64,000 bases of DNA from Aliiroseovarius pelagivivens (GTDB lineage: Bacteria; Pseudomonadota; Alphaproteobacteria; Rhodobacterales; Rhodobacteraceae): contig NZ_OMOI01000002.1 in assembly GCF_900302485.1 (NCBI RefSeq), positions 744,001-808,000 on the forward strand, in the 5' to 3' direction. The notes under the pieces are model-generated. The model was not told where the DNA came from. It worked only from the letters and a program-made list of their open reading frames with translations, and made no database searches. This document shows positions 1-8,998 of the stretch, piece by piece. Each line of letters opens with the position of its first letter. The first letter of the stretch is position 1. The translations under genes and the position numbers were made by a program.

Positions 1-12
1 TCGGAGCGCCCG

Positions 13-585
13 ATGCGTAAACTCCTGTTCCTTCTATTCCTTTTGCCCCTTGCCGCCTGTGTCGACATGGATTTGACCCTTAAGATCGACGGCGATAATG
101 CCACCGTTTCGTCGACGGTGACGATGGGGCCAGAGGGCTATCAGATGATGGCCTCGAGCGGAGAGGACACGTGCAAGGACGGTGTCGCGACAACGCTTGA
201 TAACGGGGATTATCAATGCACGACCGAGATGACCGGAACGATCGACGAAATGATCGCCGAGCTGGAAGCCTCAAAAGAAGGTATGGACCCGGACCAGACG
301 GCCAAGATCGAACGGTTGGAGGACGGCAACCTGCGCGTCTCCTTCGATCTGGCCGAGATGAAAGCCAGCGTGGCCGAAGGTGGCATGGATCCCGGGATGC
401 TTGTGATGATGCAGCAGATGTTGGTGGGGCGCAGTCTGACCTTCACGATCGAGGGTCAGATCGTCGAAACCAATGGGCAGCTGTCCGACAGCGGAGATAT
501 GGCGGTTCTGAGCATTCCTCTGGACAAGTTCGCGATGCAGGATCCATCGGTGCCCGACAGCTTCGTCACGATCGTGACGCCTTGA
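13..585 (+). CDS. Small lipoprotein of unknown function
   Basis: The 190-residue protein begins with a basic-hydrophobic signal peptide ending in a lipobox (Leu-Ala-Ala-Cys, Cys at about residue 16), so it should be lipidated and anchored in a membrane facing the periplasm. The mature part is acidic, rich in Asp, Glu, Met and Thr, with two Cys (around residues 54 and 69) that could form a disulfide. I recognise no catalytic motif. There is a loose resemblance to LppM/DUF3153-type lipoproteins, which I do not trust enough to name it. It converges on a HAD phosphatase gene 4 bases away and its transcript probably ends in a hairpin lying inside that gene. Confidence 0.8.
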   Translation: MRKLLFLLFLLPLAACVDMDLTLKIDGDNATVSSTVTMGPEGYQMMASSGEDTCKDGVATTLDNGDYQCTTEMTGTIDEMIAELEASKEGMDPDQTAKIERLEDGNLRVSFDLAEMKASVAEGGMDPGMLVMMQQMLVGRSLTFTIEGQIVETNGQLSDSGDMAVLSIPLDKFAMQDPSVPDSFVTIVTP

Positions 586-589
586 CGCG

Positions 590-1216
590 TTACCCGATCA
601 GAGACCCGATGACGCCCGGCAATTCGTCGGGCGTTTTTACATGGGCATCCGCGTCTGACAGATCGTCCTGCCCGCCATAGCCCCAGCCCACTGCGATGAA
701 CGCCATATTGTTGGCGCGCGCCGCTTTCAGGTCGTAATGCCGATCCCCGATCATCACACAGCGTGCGGGATCAACCCCGGTGACGGACAGGGCGTGGGCC
801 AACAGCTCGGCCTTGTCGTTGCGGGTGCCGTCCAGCTCGGGTCCGAATTCGTGGATCATGTGTTGGGACAGACCGAAATGCGCGGTGATCTTGCGGGCAT
901 AAGTATGGGGCTTCGCGGTTGCGATGCTCATCTTATGCTGCGCTGCCAGATCTTCCAGCACGCGTGGAATCCCGTCATAGACAGAGCAGTCATACATGCC
1001 GCCGCCGGTGTAATGCCTGCGATAAGCATCCAATGCAGCTTCCGGATCGGGGGCGCCAAGCCTTTCGAAGCTCCAGAGCAGAGCAGGGCCGATCACCCAT
1101 TCCAGATCATCTGCGCTGGGGGCGGGCAGCCCAAGATCGTTCAGCGCCTTGATCACGCTGCCAGTGATGCCCGGCTTGGGATCGGCCAGCGTGCCGTCCA
1201 GATCCCAAAAGATCAT
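590..1216 (-). CDS. HAD-superfamily hydrolase, phosphoglycolate phosphatase-like
   Basis: This 208-residue protein starts with the HAD motif I (DLDGT; nucleophile Asp5, acid Asp7). A helical cap region follows, then motif III Lys in TAKPHTY near residue 100 and motif IV GDRHYDLKAA near residue 157. Length and order fit the Gph/PGP-type branch of Mg-dependent phosphatases, which act on small phosphorylated metabolites in the cytoplasm. The substrate cannot be read from sequence. Its ATG overlaps the TGA of the upstream minus-strand gene (ATGA), so the two are probably co-translated. Confidence 0.85.
   Translation of the reverse strand: MIFWDLDGTLADPKPGITGSVIKALNDLGLPAPSADDLEWVIGPALLWSFERLGAPDPEAALDAYRRHYTGGGMYDCSVYDGIPRVLEDLAAQHKMSIATAKPHTYARKITAHFGLSQHMIHEFGPELDGTRNDKAELLAHALSVTGVDPARCVMIGDRHYDLKAARANNMAFIAVGWGYGGQDDLSDADAHVKTPDELPGVIGSLIG
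611..639 (+). terminator. Rho-independent terminator inside the convergent HAD gene
   Basis: A stem of about 9 bp (612-620 with 626-634, one G-U pair) and a 5-base loop are followed by a run of five T. In the + direction this is a good terminator for the lipoprotein gene, yet it lies wholly within the 3' coding end of the minus-strand phosphatase. Confidence 0.7.
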
Positions 1217-1566
1217 TGCAGAGGTCTTTTCTCGTCATCAAAGAACGGGGTCATCTGGGCGACGATCACGCTGTTTTCGGCCAAAGCGCGGCCCATCAGC
1301 TTGCGTTCCTCGGCGGGGATGTCGTGGCCTTCGGCCAGACGGTCATCCAGCGATCCGTATCCGCTGACGTCTAGGGGCGCCAAATCAGCCTGCTTCAAAA
1401 TCGCAACTGTTTCGCGCACGGCTTCGGCTTCGTCGACGCCGGATGCATAGCACACCAACGCGGCACCGGTGGCGCCATCAGGCAGCCCGTCATCGTCTTT
1501 CCGCCCCACCTCAACCAGAAGTGTATATACTTTGTGAGGTTTTTTGGTCTTGGTTGTCTTGGTCAT
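1213..1566 (-). CDS. Conserved hypothetical protein
   Basis: A 117-residue soluble protein with a Lys/Thr-rich N-terminus and no signal peptide or membrane segment. I do not recognise the family. The sequence reads as a compact alpha/beta protein with an acidic C-terminal half. I prefer the ATG at 1566; an upstream GTG at 1629 would add 21 hydrophobic residues, and neither has a convincing ribosome binding site. It overlaps the HAD phosphatase by 4 bases, implying a two-gene operon. Confidence 0.6.
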   Translation of the reverse strand: MTKTTKTKKPHKVYTLLVEVGRKDDDGLPDGATGAALVCYASGVDEAEAVRETVAILKQADLAPLDVSGYGSLDDRLAEGHDIPAEERKLMGRALAENSVIVAQMTPFFDDEKRPLQ

Positions 1567-1673
1567 GAAAAAGGCGTGGCAGATCGTCCCGAAAAGCGCA
1601 AGGGACAAACGCAAACAGTTGGCAGCCACTGCCTGCCGGGGTATGTGAATAGAACAGTTTTGGGGAAAACACG

Positions 1674-2744
1674 ATGATTACACAAAGGCTCCGCCACTTG
1701 GCCGCTGTGTGTCTGGCAGTGATTTGTATGACCACCGTGTCATATGCTCAGGCATCTGATTTGGAATTTGTAACGGTCGAGCGACCGCCATTTGCGATGT
1801 CCGATGGGGACGCGCCAACGGGCTTTTCCGTTGATCTGATGACCGCCATCGCCACCGAGATGGGGCAGACCGTCAGTTTCGAGATTGTTGACAGCTTCCC
1901 TGATATGCTGGATCGCGTCGAAAGCATCACCGCAGACGGAGCGATTGCGAACATTTCCATCACCCGCGATCGCGAAGCGCGCATGGATTTCTCGCAACCC
2001 ATCTATCACGGTGGTCTGCGCATCATGGTCCCGCGCAATCAGGAACGAGACACCATCTGGTCGACGCTGTTCAGCCTTGATCTGGCCTTGGCCATTCTGG
2101 CCGCGTTTGCGCTGCTTCTGGGCGGCGGCATGTTGATGTGGTTCTTTGAACGCGACAAGCAGCCCTATTTCGAAGGCAACGCGCGTCAGGCGATGTTCCC
2201 ATCTTTCTGGTGGGCGCTAAATCTTGTGGTGAATGGCGGCTTTGAAGAACGCATGCCGCGGTCGACCTTCGGGCGTCTGTTCGGCACATTTCTTGTTATC
2301 TCAAGCTTGTTTGTGGTGTCGGTTTTCGTCGCCCACATCACCGCATCCCTTACGGTCAGCGCGATCTCGGGTTCGATCCATTCGGTGTCCGATCTGGATG
2401 GCAAACGCGTTGGCACGACCGAAGGGTCAACGGCGTCGATCTTCCTGGAAGATCGCGGCATGGTCTATTCGGGATATGATTCCCTGGATGCGCTGCTTGG
2501 CGATTTCGAGCAGGGCGAGCTGGACGCCGTCATCTTCGACGGTCCAATTCTGGCCCACTATGCCCAGAATGAAGGCGCACGTTATGGCGAAGTGCTGGAC
2601 AGCGTGTTCCGCCCCGAGAGCTACGGCATCGCCCTTCCCACAGGCAGCCCCCTGCGCGAAGACATCAATGTCGCACTTCTGCGCCTGATCGAAACCGGCG
2701 CCTATTCTGACTTGTCTGTGAAATGGTTCGGCGGCCCGCGGTAA
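1674..2744 (+). CDS. Ionotropic glutamate receptor-like ligand-gated channel
   Basis: The 356 residues are laid out like a prokaryotic iGluR (GluR0-type): signal peptide (1-27), first half of a periplasmic binding domain (about 30-120), TM1 (132-158), a re-entrant pore loop (174-195), TM2 (199-228), then the second half of the binding domain. The binding half carries ITRDRE (96-101), matching the receptor ITxxRE motif whose Arg grips the ligand carboxylate, followed by DFSQP. TM2 ends in HITASL, recalling the receptor gate motif SYTANL. The usual TVGYG potassium filter is absent; the loop reads VVNGGFEE (185-192). It probably senses an amino acid or small carboxylate in the periplasm. Ion selectivity cannot be predicted. 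It stands alone with its own ribosome site. Confidence 0.8.
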   Translation: MITQRLRHLAAVCLAVICMTTVSYAQASDLEFVTVERPPFAMSDGDAPTGFSVDLMTAIATEMGQTVSFEIVDSFPDMLDRVESITADGAIANISITRDREARMDFSQPIYHGGLRIMVPRNQERDTIWSTLFSLDLALAILAAFALLLGGGMLMWFFERDKQPYFEGNARQAMFPSFWWALNLVVNGGFEERMPRSTFGRLFGTFLVISSLFVVSVFVAHITASLTVSAISGSIHSVSDLDGKRVGTTEGSTASIFLEDRGMVYSGYDSLDALLGDFEQGELDAVIFDGPILAHYAQNEGARYGEVLDSVFRPESYGIALPTGSPLREDINVALLRLIETGAYSDLSVKWFGGPR

Positions 2745-2747
2745 AGA

Positions 2748-3080
2748 CTACGGGCAGCTTCTCAGCTGTGTCACCCAACCGTCATTGATGATGTTGATCC
2801 CTTCTTGGGTCTTCATCACCATCATGCGATAGCCGTAAACCTCGCCCTCGCCAGCGCATTCCGCATCGTAGAGGGTGGCGTTCATGCCGCGTATATCAAC
2901 GGGGTTGGTCAGGTCGCAGCGGCTTTCTACGCCATAGAAAATGCCGTCACGAATGGCCAAAGCACCGCCATCCATGCCGACTTCGCCACAGCTCCAGCCT
3001 TCAAGGCCATAGGTGCCGTCAAACGGGCCCGCAAATGCCGGGCCCGCCAAGAGCATCGCAATGATGCCGTAGATGCGCAT
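2748..3080 (-). CDS. Small secreted protein of unknown function
   Basis: A 110-residue protein with a short signal peptide (cleavage likely after AFA near residue 17) and four Cys in the mature part, suggesting an oxidised periplasmic protein. No family recognised. The ATG at 3080 overlaps the dapD TGA (ATGA), so it is the second gene of a dapD transcript; a TTG one codon upstream is a less likely start. It converges tightly on the channel gene, 3 bases away. Confidence 0.7.
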   Translation of the reverse strand: MRIYGIIAMLLAGPAFAGPFDGTYGLEGWSCGEVGMDGGALAIRDGIFYGVESRCDLTNPVDIRGMNATLYDAECAGEGEVYGYRMMVMKTQEGINIINDGWVTQLRSCP

Positions 3081-3907
3081 CAATCGCGCAGCAGGTCGTT
3101 GATGCCCGTCTTCGAACGGGTTTTCGCATCAACACGCTTCACGATCACCGCGCAGTACAGGTTGACGCCGTTCTTCGAGGGCATCGAGCCGGCCACAACA
3201 ACCGAATAGGGCGGCACTTCGCCATACATCACTTCGCCGGTTTCGCGGTCGACGATCTTGGTCGACTGGCCGATGAATACGCCCATGCCCAGAACCGAGC
3301 CTTCGCGCACGATGCAGCCTTCAACGACTTCCGAACGGGCGCCGATGAAACAGTTGTCTTCGATGATGGTCGGACCGGCCTGCATGGGCTCAAGCACGCC
3401 GCCGATGCCAACGCCACCCGACAGGTGCACGTTTTTACCGATCTGGGCGCACGAACCCACGGTGGCCCAAGTGTCGACCATGGTGCCTTCGTCAACGTGA
3501 GCGCCAAGGTTCACAAACGACGGCATCAAAACCACGCCCGGCGCGATATAGGCCGATTTGCGTACGATGCAGTTGGGCACGGCGCGGAAGCCTGCCTCGG
3601 TCCACTCTGCGTCACCCCAGCCTTTGAATTTGCTGTCGACCTTGTCCCACCAGTGACCGCCCTGCGGGCCGCCATCTTGCTGTTCCATGTCTTTCAGGCG
3701 GAAACCCAGCAGCACGGCTTTCTTCGCCCACTGGTTCACGTGCCAGTCGCCGTTTTCCTGACGTTCAGCAACGCGAAGCGATCCGCTGTCCAGCGCGTTC
3801 AGGGTTGCTTCGATGGCTTCACGGGTTTCACCGCCGGTGGACGGGGTGATTGTATCGCGCGCCTCCCAGGCGGCTTCGATGGCGGCTTCCAATTGGGCAT
3901 TCGACAT
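3080..3907 (-). CDS. dapD: 2,3,4,5-tetrahydropyridine-2,6-dicarboxylate N-succinyltransferase
   Basis: DapD transfers succinyl from succinyl-CoA to tetrahydrodipicolinate in the succinylase branch of lysine and diaminopimelate synthesis. The 275 residues show an N-terminal helical domain and a left-handed beta-helix of hexapeptide repeats (roughly 110-235), with typical blocks such as [17 protein letters not shown] and [10 protein letters not shown]. The usual DapD start ([11 protein letters not shown]) fixes the ATG at 3907; the open frame upstream has no ribosome site. The partner gene dapB is in this window at 24.1-24.9 kb, far away, so the pathway is scattered as is usual in this group. 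Confidence 0.96.
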   Translation of the reverse strand: MSNAQLEAAIEAAWEARDTITPSTGGETREAIEATLNALDSGSLRVAERQENGDWHVNQWAKKAVLLGFRLKDMEQQDGGPQGGHWWDKVDSKFKGWGDAEWTEAGFRAVPNCIVRKSAYIAPGVVLMPSFVNLGAHVDEGTMVDTWATVGSCAQIGKNVHLSGGVGIGGVLEPMQAGPTIIEDNCFIGARSEVVEGCIVREGSVLGMGVFIGQSTKIVDRETGEVMYGEVPPYSVVVAGSMPSKNGVNLYCAVIVKRVDAKTRSKTGINDLLRD

Positions 3908-4063
3908 GTCGGTATCTCCGTAGGCGCGTGTATGTTGCACAAGGGCTATAAGGCCCATGTCCCTTTTTCGCAACGACGATCAGGGCGGGTGCGCCCATCT
4001 GCGGCGACAAGCCCCCCTCAAGCGACGTTTTCATCGCGCGAAGGTGAGCATCAGGCTCTGGTC

Positions 4064-4077
4064 CTTTAGCGCTAAAG
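4064..4077. promoter_or_regulatory. 14-bp perfect palindrome upstream of the LOG-family gene
   Basis: CTTTAGCGCTAAAG is self-complementary over all 14 bases and lies 47 bases before the LOG-family start codon in the divergent dapD/LOG intergenic region. It has the form of a dimeric repressor site; the regulator is unknown. Confidence 0.4.
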
Positions 4078-4124
4078 CCGCTACGCCTTGAGGTAGAGAC
4101 GCAAATTGTGACAGGACCAGTGCC

Positions 4125-4967
4125 ATGAAAGACGACCGCAACCATCCGCTTCGTGACAGCCATCAGGACCGCGAAACCGCGCATCAGACGCCGGATACAG
4201 CACAGACCCGCGCGCCAGCCTACAAGCTGGCCTATGACGATCAGGATTTCATGTGCCGCGACGAGTTGCGCCCGGTGCGTCTTCAGCTGGAACTTCTGAA
4301 GCCCGAGCTGATGATGCAGGAATATGGCGTGGAAAGCACCGTCGTCCTGTTCGGCGGCGCGCGCATTCCCGAACCGTCGAAAAAGGACGGCGCCCGCACC
4401 AAAACTCTGGCCGACCTGTCCAAATTCTATGACGAAGCACGCGAGTTCGCGCGTTTGCTAACCCTGCGCTCGAAGGTGAACGGCCATCGCGAGAATGTCG
4501 TCGTCACCGGCGGCGGCCCCGGCGTGATGGAGGCCGGCAACCGCGGCGCAGAAGACGCGGGCGGTGTGTCCATCGGTTTGAACATTGTGCTGCCGCACGA
4601 ACAGGCACCCAACGAATACGTCACGCCGGACCTGTGCTTTAACTTCCACTATTTCGCCATCCGCAAAATGCACTTCTTGATGCGCGCCGAGGCGATCGCC
4701 ATCTTCCCCGGCGGCTTCGGCACGCTGGACGAGCTGTTTGAAAGCCTGACCCTGATCCAGACCGGCCGTATGAAAAAGGTTCCGATCCTGCTGTTTGGCC
4801 GCGACTTCTGGACCAAGATCGTCAACTGGGAGGCCCTGTCCGATGCCGGCACCATCAGCGCCGAGGATCTGGACCTGTTCAAGTTCGTCGAAACCGCGCA
4901 GGAAGCGGTGGATGCGATTGACAACTGGCCAAGTCGCGAGGCGCGGGACGAACTGCCGGGGCGGTAA
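4125..4967 (+). CDS. LOG-family protein (nucleoside 5'-monophosphate phosphoribohydrolase-like)
   Basis: The 280-residue protein has the two LOG signatures: GGGPGVMEAGNRG near residue 129 and FPGGFGTLDELFE near residue 194, the PGGxGTxxE motif that binds and cleaves the nucleotide. Family members remove ribose-5-phosphate from cytokinin or purine nucleotides; older annotation as lysine decarboxylase is wrong. The protein has about 60 extra N-terminal residues, polar at first, as in the longer LOG subgroup, so the exact substrate is uncertain. It is monocistronic, with a palindrome in its promoter region. Confidence 0.85.
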   Translation: MKDDRNHPLRDSHQDRETAHQTPDTAQTRAPAYKLAYDDQDFMCRDELRPVRLQLELLKPELMMQEYGVESTVVLFGGARIPEPSKKDGARTKTLADLSKFYDEAREFARLLTLRSKVNGHRENVVVTGGGPGVMEAGNRGAEDAGGVSIGLNIVLPHEQAPNEYVTPDLCFNFHYFAIRKMHFLMRAEAIAIFPGGFGTLDELFESLTLIQTGRMKKVPILLFGRDFWTKIVNWEALSDAGTISAEDLDLFKFVETAQEAVDAIDNWPSREARDELPGR

Positions 4968-5032
4968 GCCACGCCAGAAATGGCCGCAACTTGATCCAGC
5001 CAAGTCAATCTACGCACGGAAGCGAACGAACC

Positions 5033-5707
5033 ATGCAAGACGCACCTCCCAAAACCCGACCGTCCTTCTCGATCGACGAAGACCGTCCTTCGGACTGGTT
5101 TGAGCCACTTTATTCTGGTGCCAGCAAAAGCGGAGATGGCGTTCCGTGGGCCAATATGGATACCCATCCGTCCTTTTCCAGATGGCTTGATGTGCATCCG
5201 GTATCTGGCGAAGGGAAGACGGCCCTGGTTGTTGGGTGTGGCATGGGTGATGATGCGATCAAGCTTGAAAGCCTTGGCTTCGCGGTCACGGCGTTCGATG
5301 TTGCCGCGTCTGCGATTGATCTTTGCAAGCAGCGATTTCCGGAGTCCACGGTTGAGTTTTTGCAAGCGGACTTGCTGGAGGATCAGCCGGGCTGGCGCGG
5401 CGCGTTCGATTTTGTGCTCGAAATCTTCACGGTTCAGGCGTTGCCGCCGAAATATGAATCTCAGCTTATCGAAAGCATTTCCGATTTTGTTGCCCCCGAA
5501 GGAACGCTGCTTGTCGTCGCCGAGGTAAGCGATGAGGCACGTGATTTTGTGAACGGCCCGCCGTGGGTGCTTACCCCAGATCACGTCGAGGCGTTTGTAT
5601 CCTGTGGGCAGCAACTGATTGAAACGACCGCTGAAACAACCGGTTCGCATGTTGGCAAAGCTACGTATGTGAGTGAGTTCAGGAAAAGGGCCACTGGGGC
5701 GGACTAG
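5033..5707 (+). CDS. SAM-dependent methyltransferase, TPMT-like
   Basis: A 224-residue class I methyltransferase: motif I VVGCGMGDDAIKLE near residues 65-78 binds SAM, followed by the acidic residue of strand beta-2 (VTAFDVA) and an LQADLL block for motif III. An N-terminal FSIDEDRPSDWFEPLY segment precedes the fold. It resembles small-molecule S- or N-methyltransferases of the thiopurine methyltransferase class, but the acceptor is unknown. ATG 5033 is preferred because GGAAG precedes it; a TTG at 4991 is in frame. Base composition is somewhat more AT-rich than the neighbours. Confidence 0.75.
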   Translation: MQDAPPKTRPSFSIDEDRPSDWFEPLYSGASKSGDGVPWANMDTHPSFSRWLDVHPVSGEGKTALVVGCGMGDDAIKLESLGFAVTAFDVAASAIDLCKQRFPESTVEFLQADLLEDQPGWRGAFDFVLEIFTVQALPPKYESQLIESISDFVAPEGTLLVVAEVSDEARDFVNGPPWVLTPDHVEAFVSCGQQLIETTAETTGSHVGKATYVSEFRKRATGAD

Positions 5708-5755
5708 GCCGAATTCCAACCGCCCGTCTGTGCGCGGATTGATACCGGCAATTAG

Positions 5756-6706
5756 TTAGGAACTTATAAGCTCTTTATTGTTCTTGATGTGCCGCGCGAT
5801 CATTCGATTTATTTTCTGATTGGACGGAACCAAAGCTGCCGGACCCTGTAGGGCGATCCGTTCAAGCACCTCGGGAAATAGGGTCGAGATTTCGTCTACG
5901 GCCTCGGGTGAGAGGGATTTTAGTGCCTCCGGCCCGGTAAACAGGCTTTCCGCAGGTGCACCGTTTGCCAGCAGGATTTCATGGTCATCGAGAAGGATGT
6001 GGAAATATTCCAGCGCCCGAGGTTGATCTTCGACTTCGATGCCAGTGCATCCAACAAGCTTGATGGCAGGGATCAGCACCTCTTTTGTCCCAAACATGCG
6101 CTCGGCGACCTTTGATCTGATCAGGATCCTGTGCTGACGGCTGACCAGTAGGTCTTGTTCGGGAAGCTGGTTGCCTAAGGCTCCTGCGCGGATGCGTACC
6201 GGGCAAAGCTTTGGCGCGTGGAGCATCTCAAACGCCGAGACCTCGCGGCGTCCGATCCATCGTATCGTGTGGCTATCGCCATTGGCCGTCAGAACCTGAT
6301 CCCCTTCGGTCAGGGTCTCGATCCGCTTCTGACCGGCGGGTGTCGCGATCCTTGTCCCCTTGGCAAAGCAGACAATGGCCGAGACATCTGCTTCGAAATG
6401 GTTCGACATTGCGGCGCGAATGGCCGTGACATCTTGGCCAACTGTGAAAGTCGTGGTGCCGTCGGTTGAATAAAGAAAGCCAGAAACACCGCCATCGCGA
6501 TACAGATAACCTGTATCGCCAATGTCATTACCGTCCCCGGATACGGCCGCGTCCCACTCATCATTTGAAATGGTTCCGTCGTTGTCCAAATCATCAACGA
6601 CGACGACCACTTCAGTGGTGTTGACCGAGTCTACAATCCAATCGCCAGACGATTTAGACACGGATGCAACTGTTCCGGGAGGAAACGTAAGCGTTAACAA
6701 CGCCAT
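5756..6706 (-). CDS. EF-hand and Hint domain protein
   Basis: The 316 residues hold a canonical 12-residue EF-hand loop at 39-50 (DLDNDGTISNDE, all five acidic/amide ligands plus Gly6 and Ile8), then a Hint domain beginning at Cys113 (CFAKGTRIATPAG) with later blocks VSRQHRIL and LLANGAPAESL. Hint domains cleave or rearrange peptide bonds in inteins and hedgehog proteins. This Hint_2 form is frequent in Rhodobacterales, usually in large secreted calcium-binding proteins. There is no classical signal peptide, so if exported it would be by a type I-like route. Whether it self-cleaves before Cys113 is untested. The gene lies alone on the minus strand. Confidence 0.8.
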   Translation of the reverse strand: MALLTLTFPPGTVASVSKSSGDWIVDSVNTTEVVVVVDDLDNDGTISNDEWDAAVSGDGNDIGDTGYLYRDGGVSGFLYSTDGTTTFTVGQDVTAIRAAMSNHFEADVSAIVCFAKGTRIATPAGQKRIETLTEGDQVLTANGDSHTIRWIGRREVSAFEMLHAPKLCPVRIRAGALGNQLPEQDLLVSRQHRILIRSKVAERMFGTKEVLIPAIKLVGCTGIEVEDQPRALEYFHILLDDHEILLANGAPAESLFTGPEALKSLSPEAVDEISTLFPEVLERIALQGPAALVPSNQKINRMIARHIKNNKELISS

Positions 6707-6904
6707 GGTTTAATTCCCCGCGTTCGCTCTCTCTGGGATTGAGCCCACCTCTCCCCAGCAATAAGAAAGCAATTTCATTTAGCCAAGACGTGTCTAGTCT
6801 GTCAAATTTCCCTTAAAAATGGCCTAATACCACTACCTATGGGCGAAAGAAGGTCGGACCTTTCCCCTGCGTTGAGGGCGCGATCATCCGGTCCGCTGAG
6901 CCCT

Positions 6905-6942
6905 GAAAAGAAACGAAGCGCAGACACTGCCTGCGCTTCGTT
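6905..6942 (-). terminator. Rho-independent terminator of rlmN
   Basis: A perfect 12-bp stem (6912-6923 with 6931-6942, 7-base loop) lies 37 bases past the rlmN stop and is followed on the minus strand by TTTCTTTTC. The remainder of the 272-base gap up to the Hint gene is AT-richer DNA in which I see no gene; it must hold the Hint-gene promoter. Confidence 0.8.
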
Positions 6943-6978
6943 GATCGTTCGGGTTGCTCTGATGAGGGCGCTTTGGGG

Positions 6979-8166
6979 TTAGCCCAACCCTGCCTCGGCC
7001 TCGATCTGCTTGCGTGATTTACGCGCGCGTTCGGTGGCCGACTTCAGCTGACCGCAGGCGGCCATGATATCTTCACCGCGTGTTTTGCGGATCGGGCTGG
7101 CGTAACCGGCCTGATAGATGATGTTCGCAAAGGCACGGATACGGTTATTCGACGACCGCTTGTACGGCGCGCCGGGCCATTCATTGAATGGGATCAGGTT
7201 GATCTTGGCCGGGATATTGTGGCGCTTGATGTGGTCGATCAGACGATGCGCGTCCTCGTCACTGTCGTTCACACCGTTCAGCATAACGTATTCAAACGTG
7301 ATCCGTTCGCTGTTCGAGACCTTGGGATAGGCCGCCAGTGCACCCAGTAATTCTTCGATGTTCCAGCGCTTGTTGATCGGAACCAGCACGTCGCGGACCT
7401 CGTCCGTCGTTGCGTGGAAACTGATGGCCAGCAGACAGCCGATTTCCTCGGCGGTGCGGGCGATCTCGGGCACGACGCCACTGGTCGACAGGGTGATACG
7501 GCGGCGCGACAGCTGGATCCCTTCCGGGTCCATCGCAATCCGCATCGCGTCGCGCACATTGTCGAAGTTATAGAGCGGCTCGCCCATGCCCATCAGTACG
7601 ATGTTGGACAGCAGGCGGGTTTCATCCTTCGGCGCACCGGGAACGGGCCATTCGTCCAGATCGTCGCGGGCCATCATGATCTGGCCGACAATCTCGGCCG
7701 CGGTCAGGTTGCGCACCAGTTTCTGCGTGCCGGTGTGGCAGAAGGAACACGTCAGCGTGCAGCCCACTTGGCTTGAAATGCAAAGCGTGCCGCGCCCCTC
7801 TTCGGGGATATACACGACCTCGACCTCGTGACCGCCAGCGATGCGGCACAGATACTTGCGAGTCCCGTCCTCGGACACCTGACGGGTCACGACTTCGGGG
7901 ATTTCAACTACGAAATGCTCGGCCAATTGCGCGCGATAGGCTTTGGCCAGATTGGTCATGTCGGCAAAGTCACGTTTGCCCCACTGATAGATCCACTGCC
8001 AGATCTGCCCTGTGCGCATCTTGGCCTGCTTTTCCGGCGTGCCCATATCGATCAGCGCATCCCGCATTTGGTCGCGCGTCAAGCCCACGAGGTTGCGCTT
8101 GCCACCTTCGTCAGTCTTGCGTGGGATGGTCATTACATCCTGAGTGATTGGGGCCTTGGGGTCCAT
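6979..8166 (-). CDS. rlmN: Dual-specificity 23S rRNA (A2503) and tRNA (A37) C2-methyltransferase
   Basis: RlmN is a radical-SAM enzyme that methylates C2 of adenine 2503 in 23S rRNA and A37 of some tRNAs. The 395-residue protein has the iron-sulfur CxxxCxxC motif at Cys136, Cys140 and Cys143 and the C-terminal Cys in MAACGQL that forms the methyl-transfer thiolate. The [20 protein letters not shown] block is also typical. It is transcribed alone and ends in a strong hairpin terminator. Confidence 0.96.
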   Translation of the reverse strand: MDPKAPITQDVMTIPRKTDEGGKRNLVGLTRDQMRDALIDMGTPEKQAKMRTGQIWQWIYQWGKRDFADMTNLAKAYRAQLAEHFVVEIPEVVTRQVSEDGTRKYLCRIAGGHEVEVVYIPEEGRGTLCISSQVGCTLTCSFCHTGTQKLVRNLTAAEIVGQIMMARDDLDEWPVPGAPKDETRLLSNIVLMGMGEPLYNFDNVRDAMRIAMDPEGIQLSRRRITLSTSGVVPEIARTAEEIGCLLAISFHATTDEVRDVLVPINKRWNIEELLGALAAYPKVSNSERITFEYVMLNGVNDSDEDAHRLIDHIKRHNIPAKINLIPFNEWPGAPYKRSSNNRIRAFANIIYQAGYASPIRKTRGEDIMAACGQLKSATERARKSRKQIEAEAGLG

Positions 8167-8286
8167 GTCGCGATCCTTACCGTGCAGGGCGGCAGTCTAT
8201 AGGGCAACATATATAGCTTGTCACGCGAAGGTTTTCACCCCCGCGTGTCAGATTGCCTTGGACGGTCGGGATTAAACCGAAACGCT

Positions 8287-8814
8287 TTAGTTGGCGCAGC
8301 GCTTGCCGGCTTCTTCAACGGCAGCGGTGAAGCCCAGCAGGCTGAACGTGTCCTGCGTTTTGGTGCCGCGCGCAGATTGTGCGCTGGCGACGGCTTTCGC
8401 GCCACCTTTCATCGCGGCAATGATTTTGGCGTCATCAGCCGGGCTTGCGGCCCAAGCCCATTCGCCGTCGGTGAACAGCTGGAAGCTGTTGCTGCCGATG
8501 GTCATGTCCACGGTCGAGCCTGGCGCGAAAGGATAGCCGCCTGTGAACGACACTTCGCCCTTCACGTTGCTACCGGGGCGATAGCTGACGAACAGCAGGA
8601 TATCGCTGCGTTTCACCGCGACGGCACGGCCGTTTTTGGTGTTCACGGTTTCCTTCGGGCTGGAGACGCTCCAGCACTCAGTGGGGTTATTCTCGACGAA
8701 AACGCTCCAATCGGTGGTTGCGGCCACCCGGTTCGAGCTTTCTTGCGCCATGACACCTGTCGCTGCCATCGACAGGCCAAAGGCACCAATTGCACCCAAG
8801 ATCAAACGATTCAT
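8287..8814 (-). CDS. Invasion-associated locus B (IalB) family periplasmic protein
   Basis: A 175-residue protein with a clear signal peptide (cleavage after VMA, residue 23), followed by the IalB-type core: DWSVFVE, a CWSVSSP Cys, a long beta-rich domain with FTDGEWAWAA, and a final Cys near the C-terminus likely disulfide-bonded to the first. The family is widespread in Alphaproteobacteria, including free-living ones, and its molecular role is not settled. Here it is monocistronic and divergent from the asparaginase gene. Confidence 0.85.
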   Translation of the reverse strand: MNRLILGAIGAFGLSMAATGVMAQESSNRVAATTDWSVFVENNPTECWSVSSPKETVNTKNGRAVAVKRSDILLFVSYRPGSNVKGEVSFTGGYPFAPGSTVDMTIGSNSFQLFTDGEWAWAASPADDAKIIAAMKGGAKAVASAQSARGTKTQDTFSLLGFTAAVEEAGKRCAN

Positions 8815-8998
8815 GTCTAATACAGCCTCCGCTGCCTCTGCCTCGGACCGTCACGCTGTCCCCGGCCATCTTAGGTGGCCCTTGACCAGACCGCTCAGGT
8901 CGTTTCCATGTCTGCAAGCGCAGTTTAGCGTCAAAAGACAGGGTAATGAAAGCCCCGGTGGCGGATTTCCGCGTGTTTCCGGGCAGAAGGAGAGCGAT

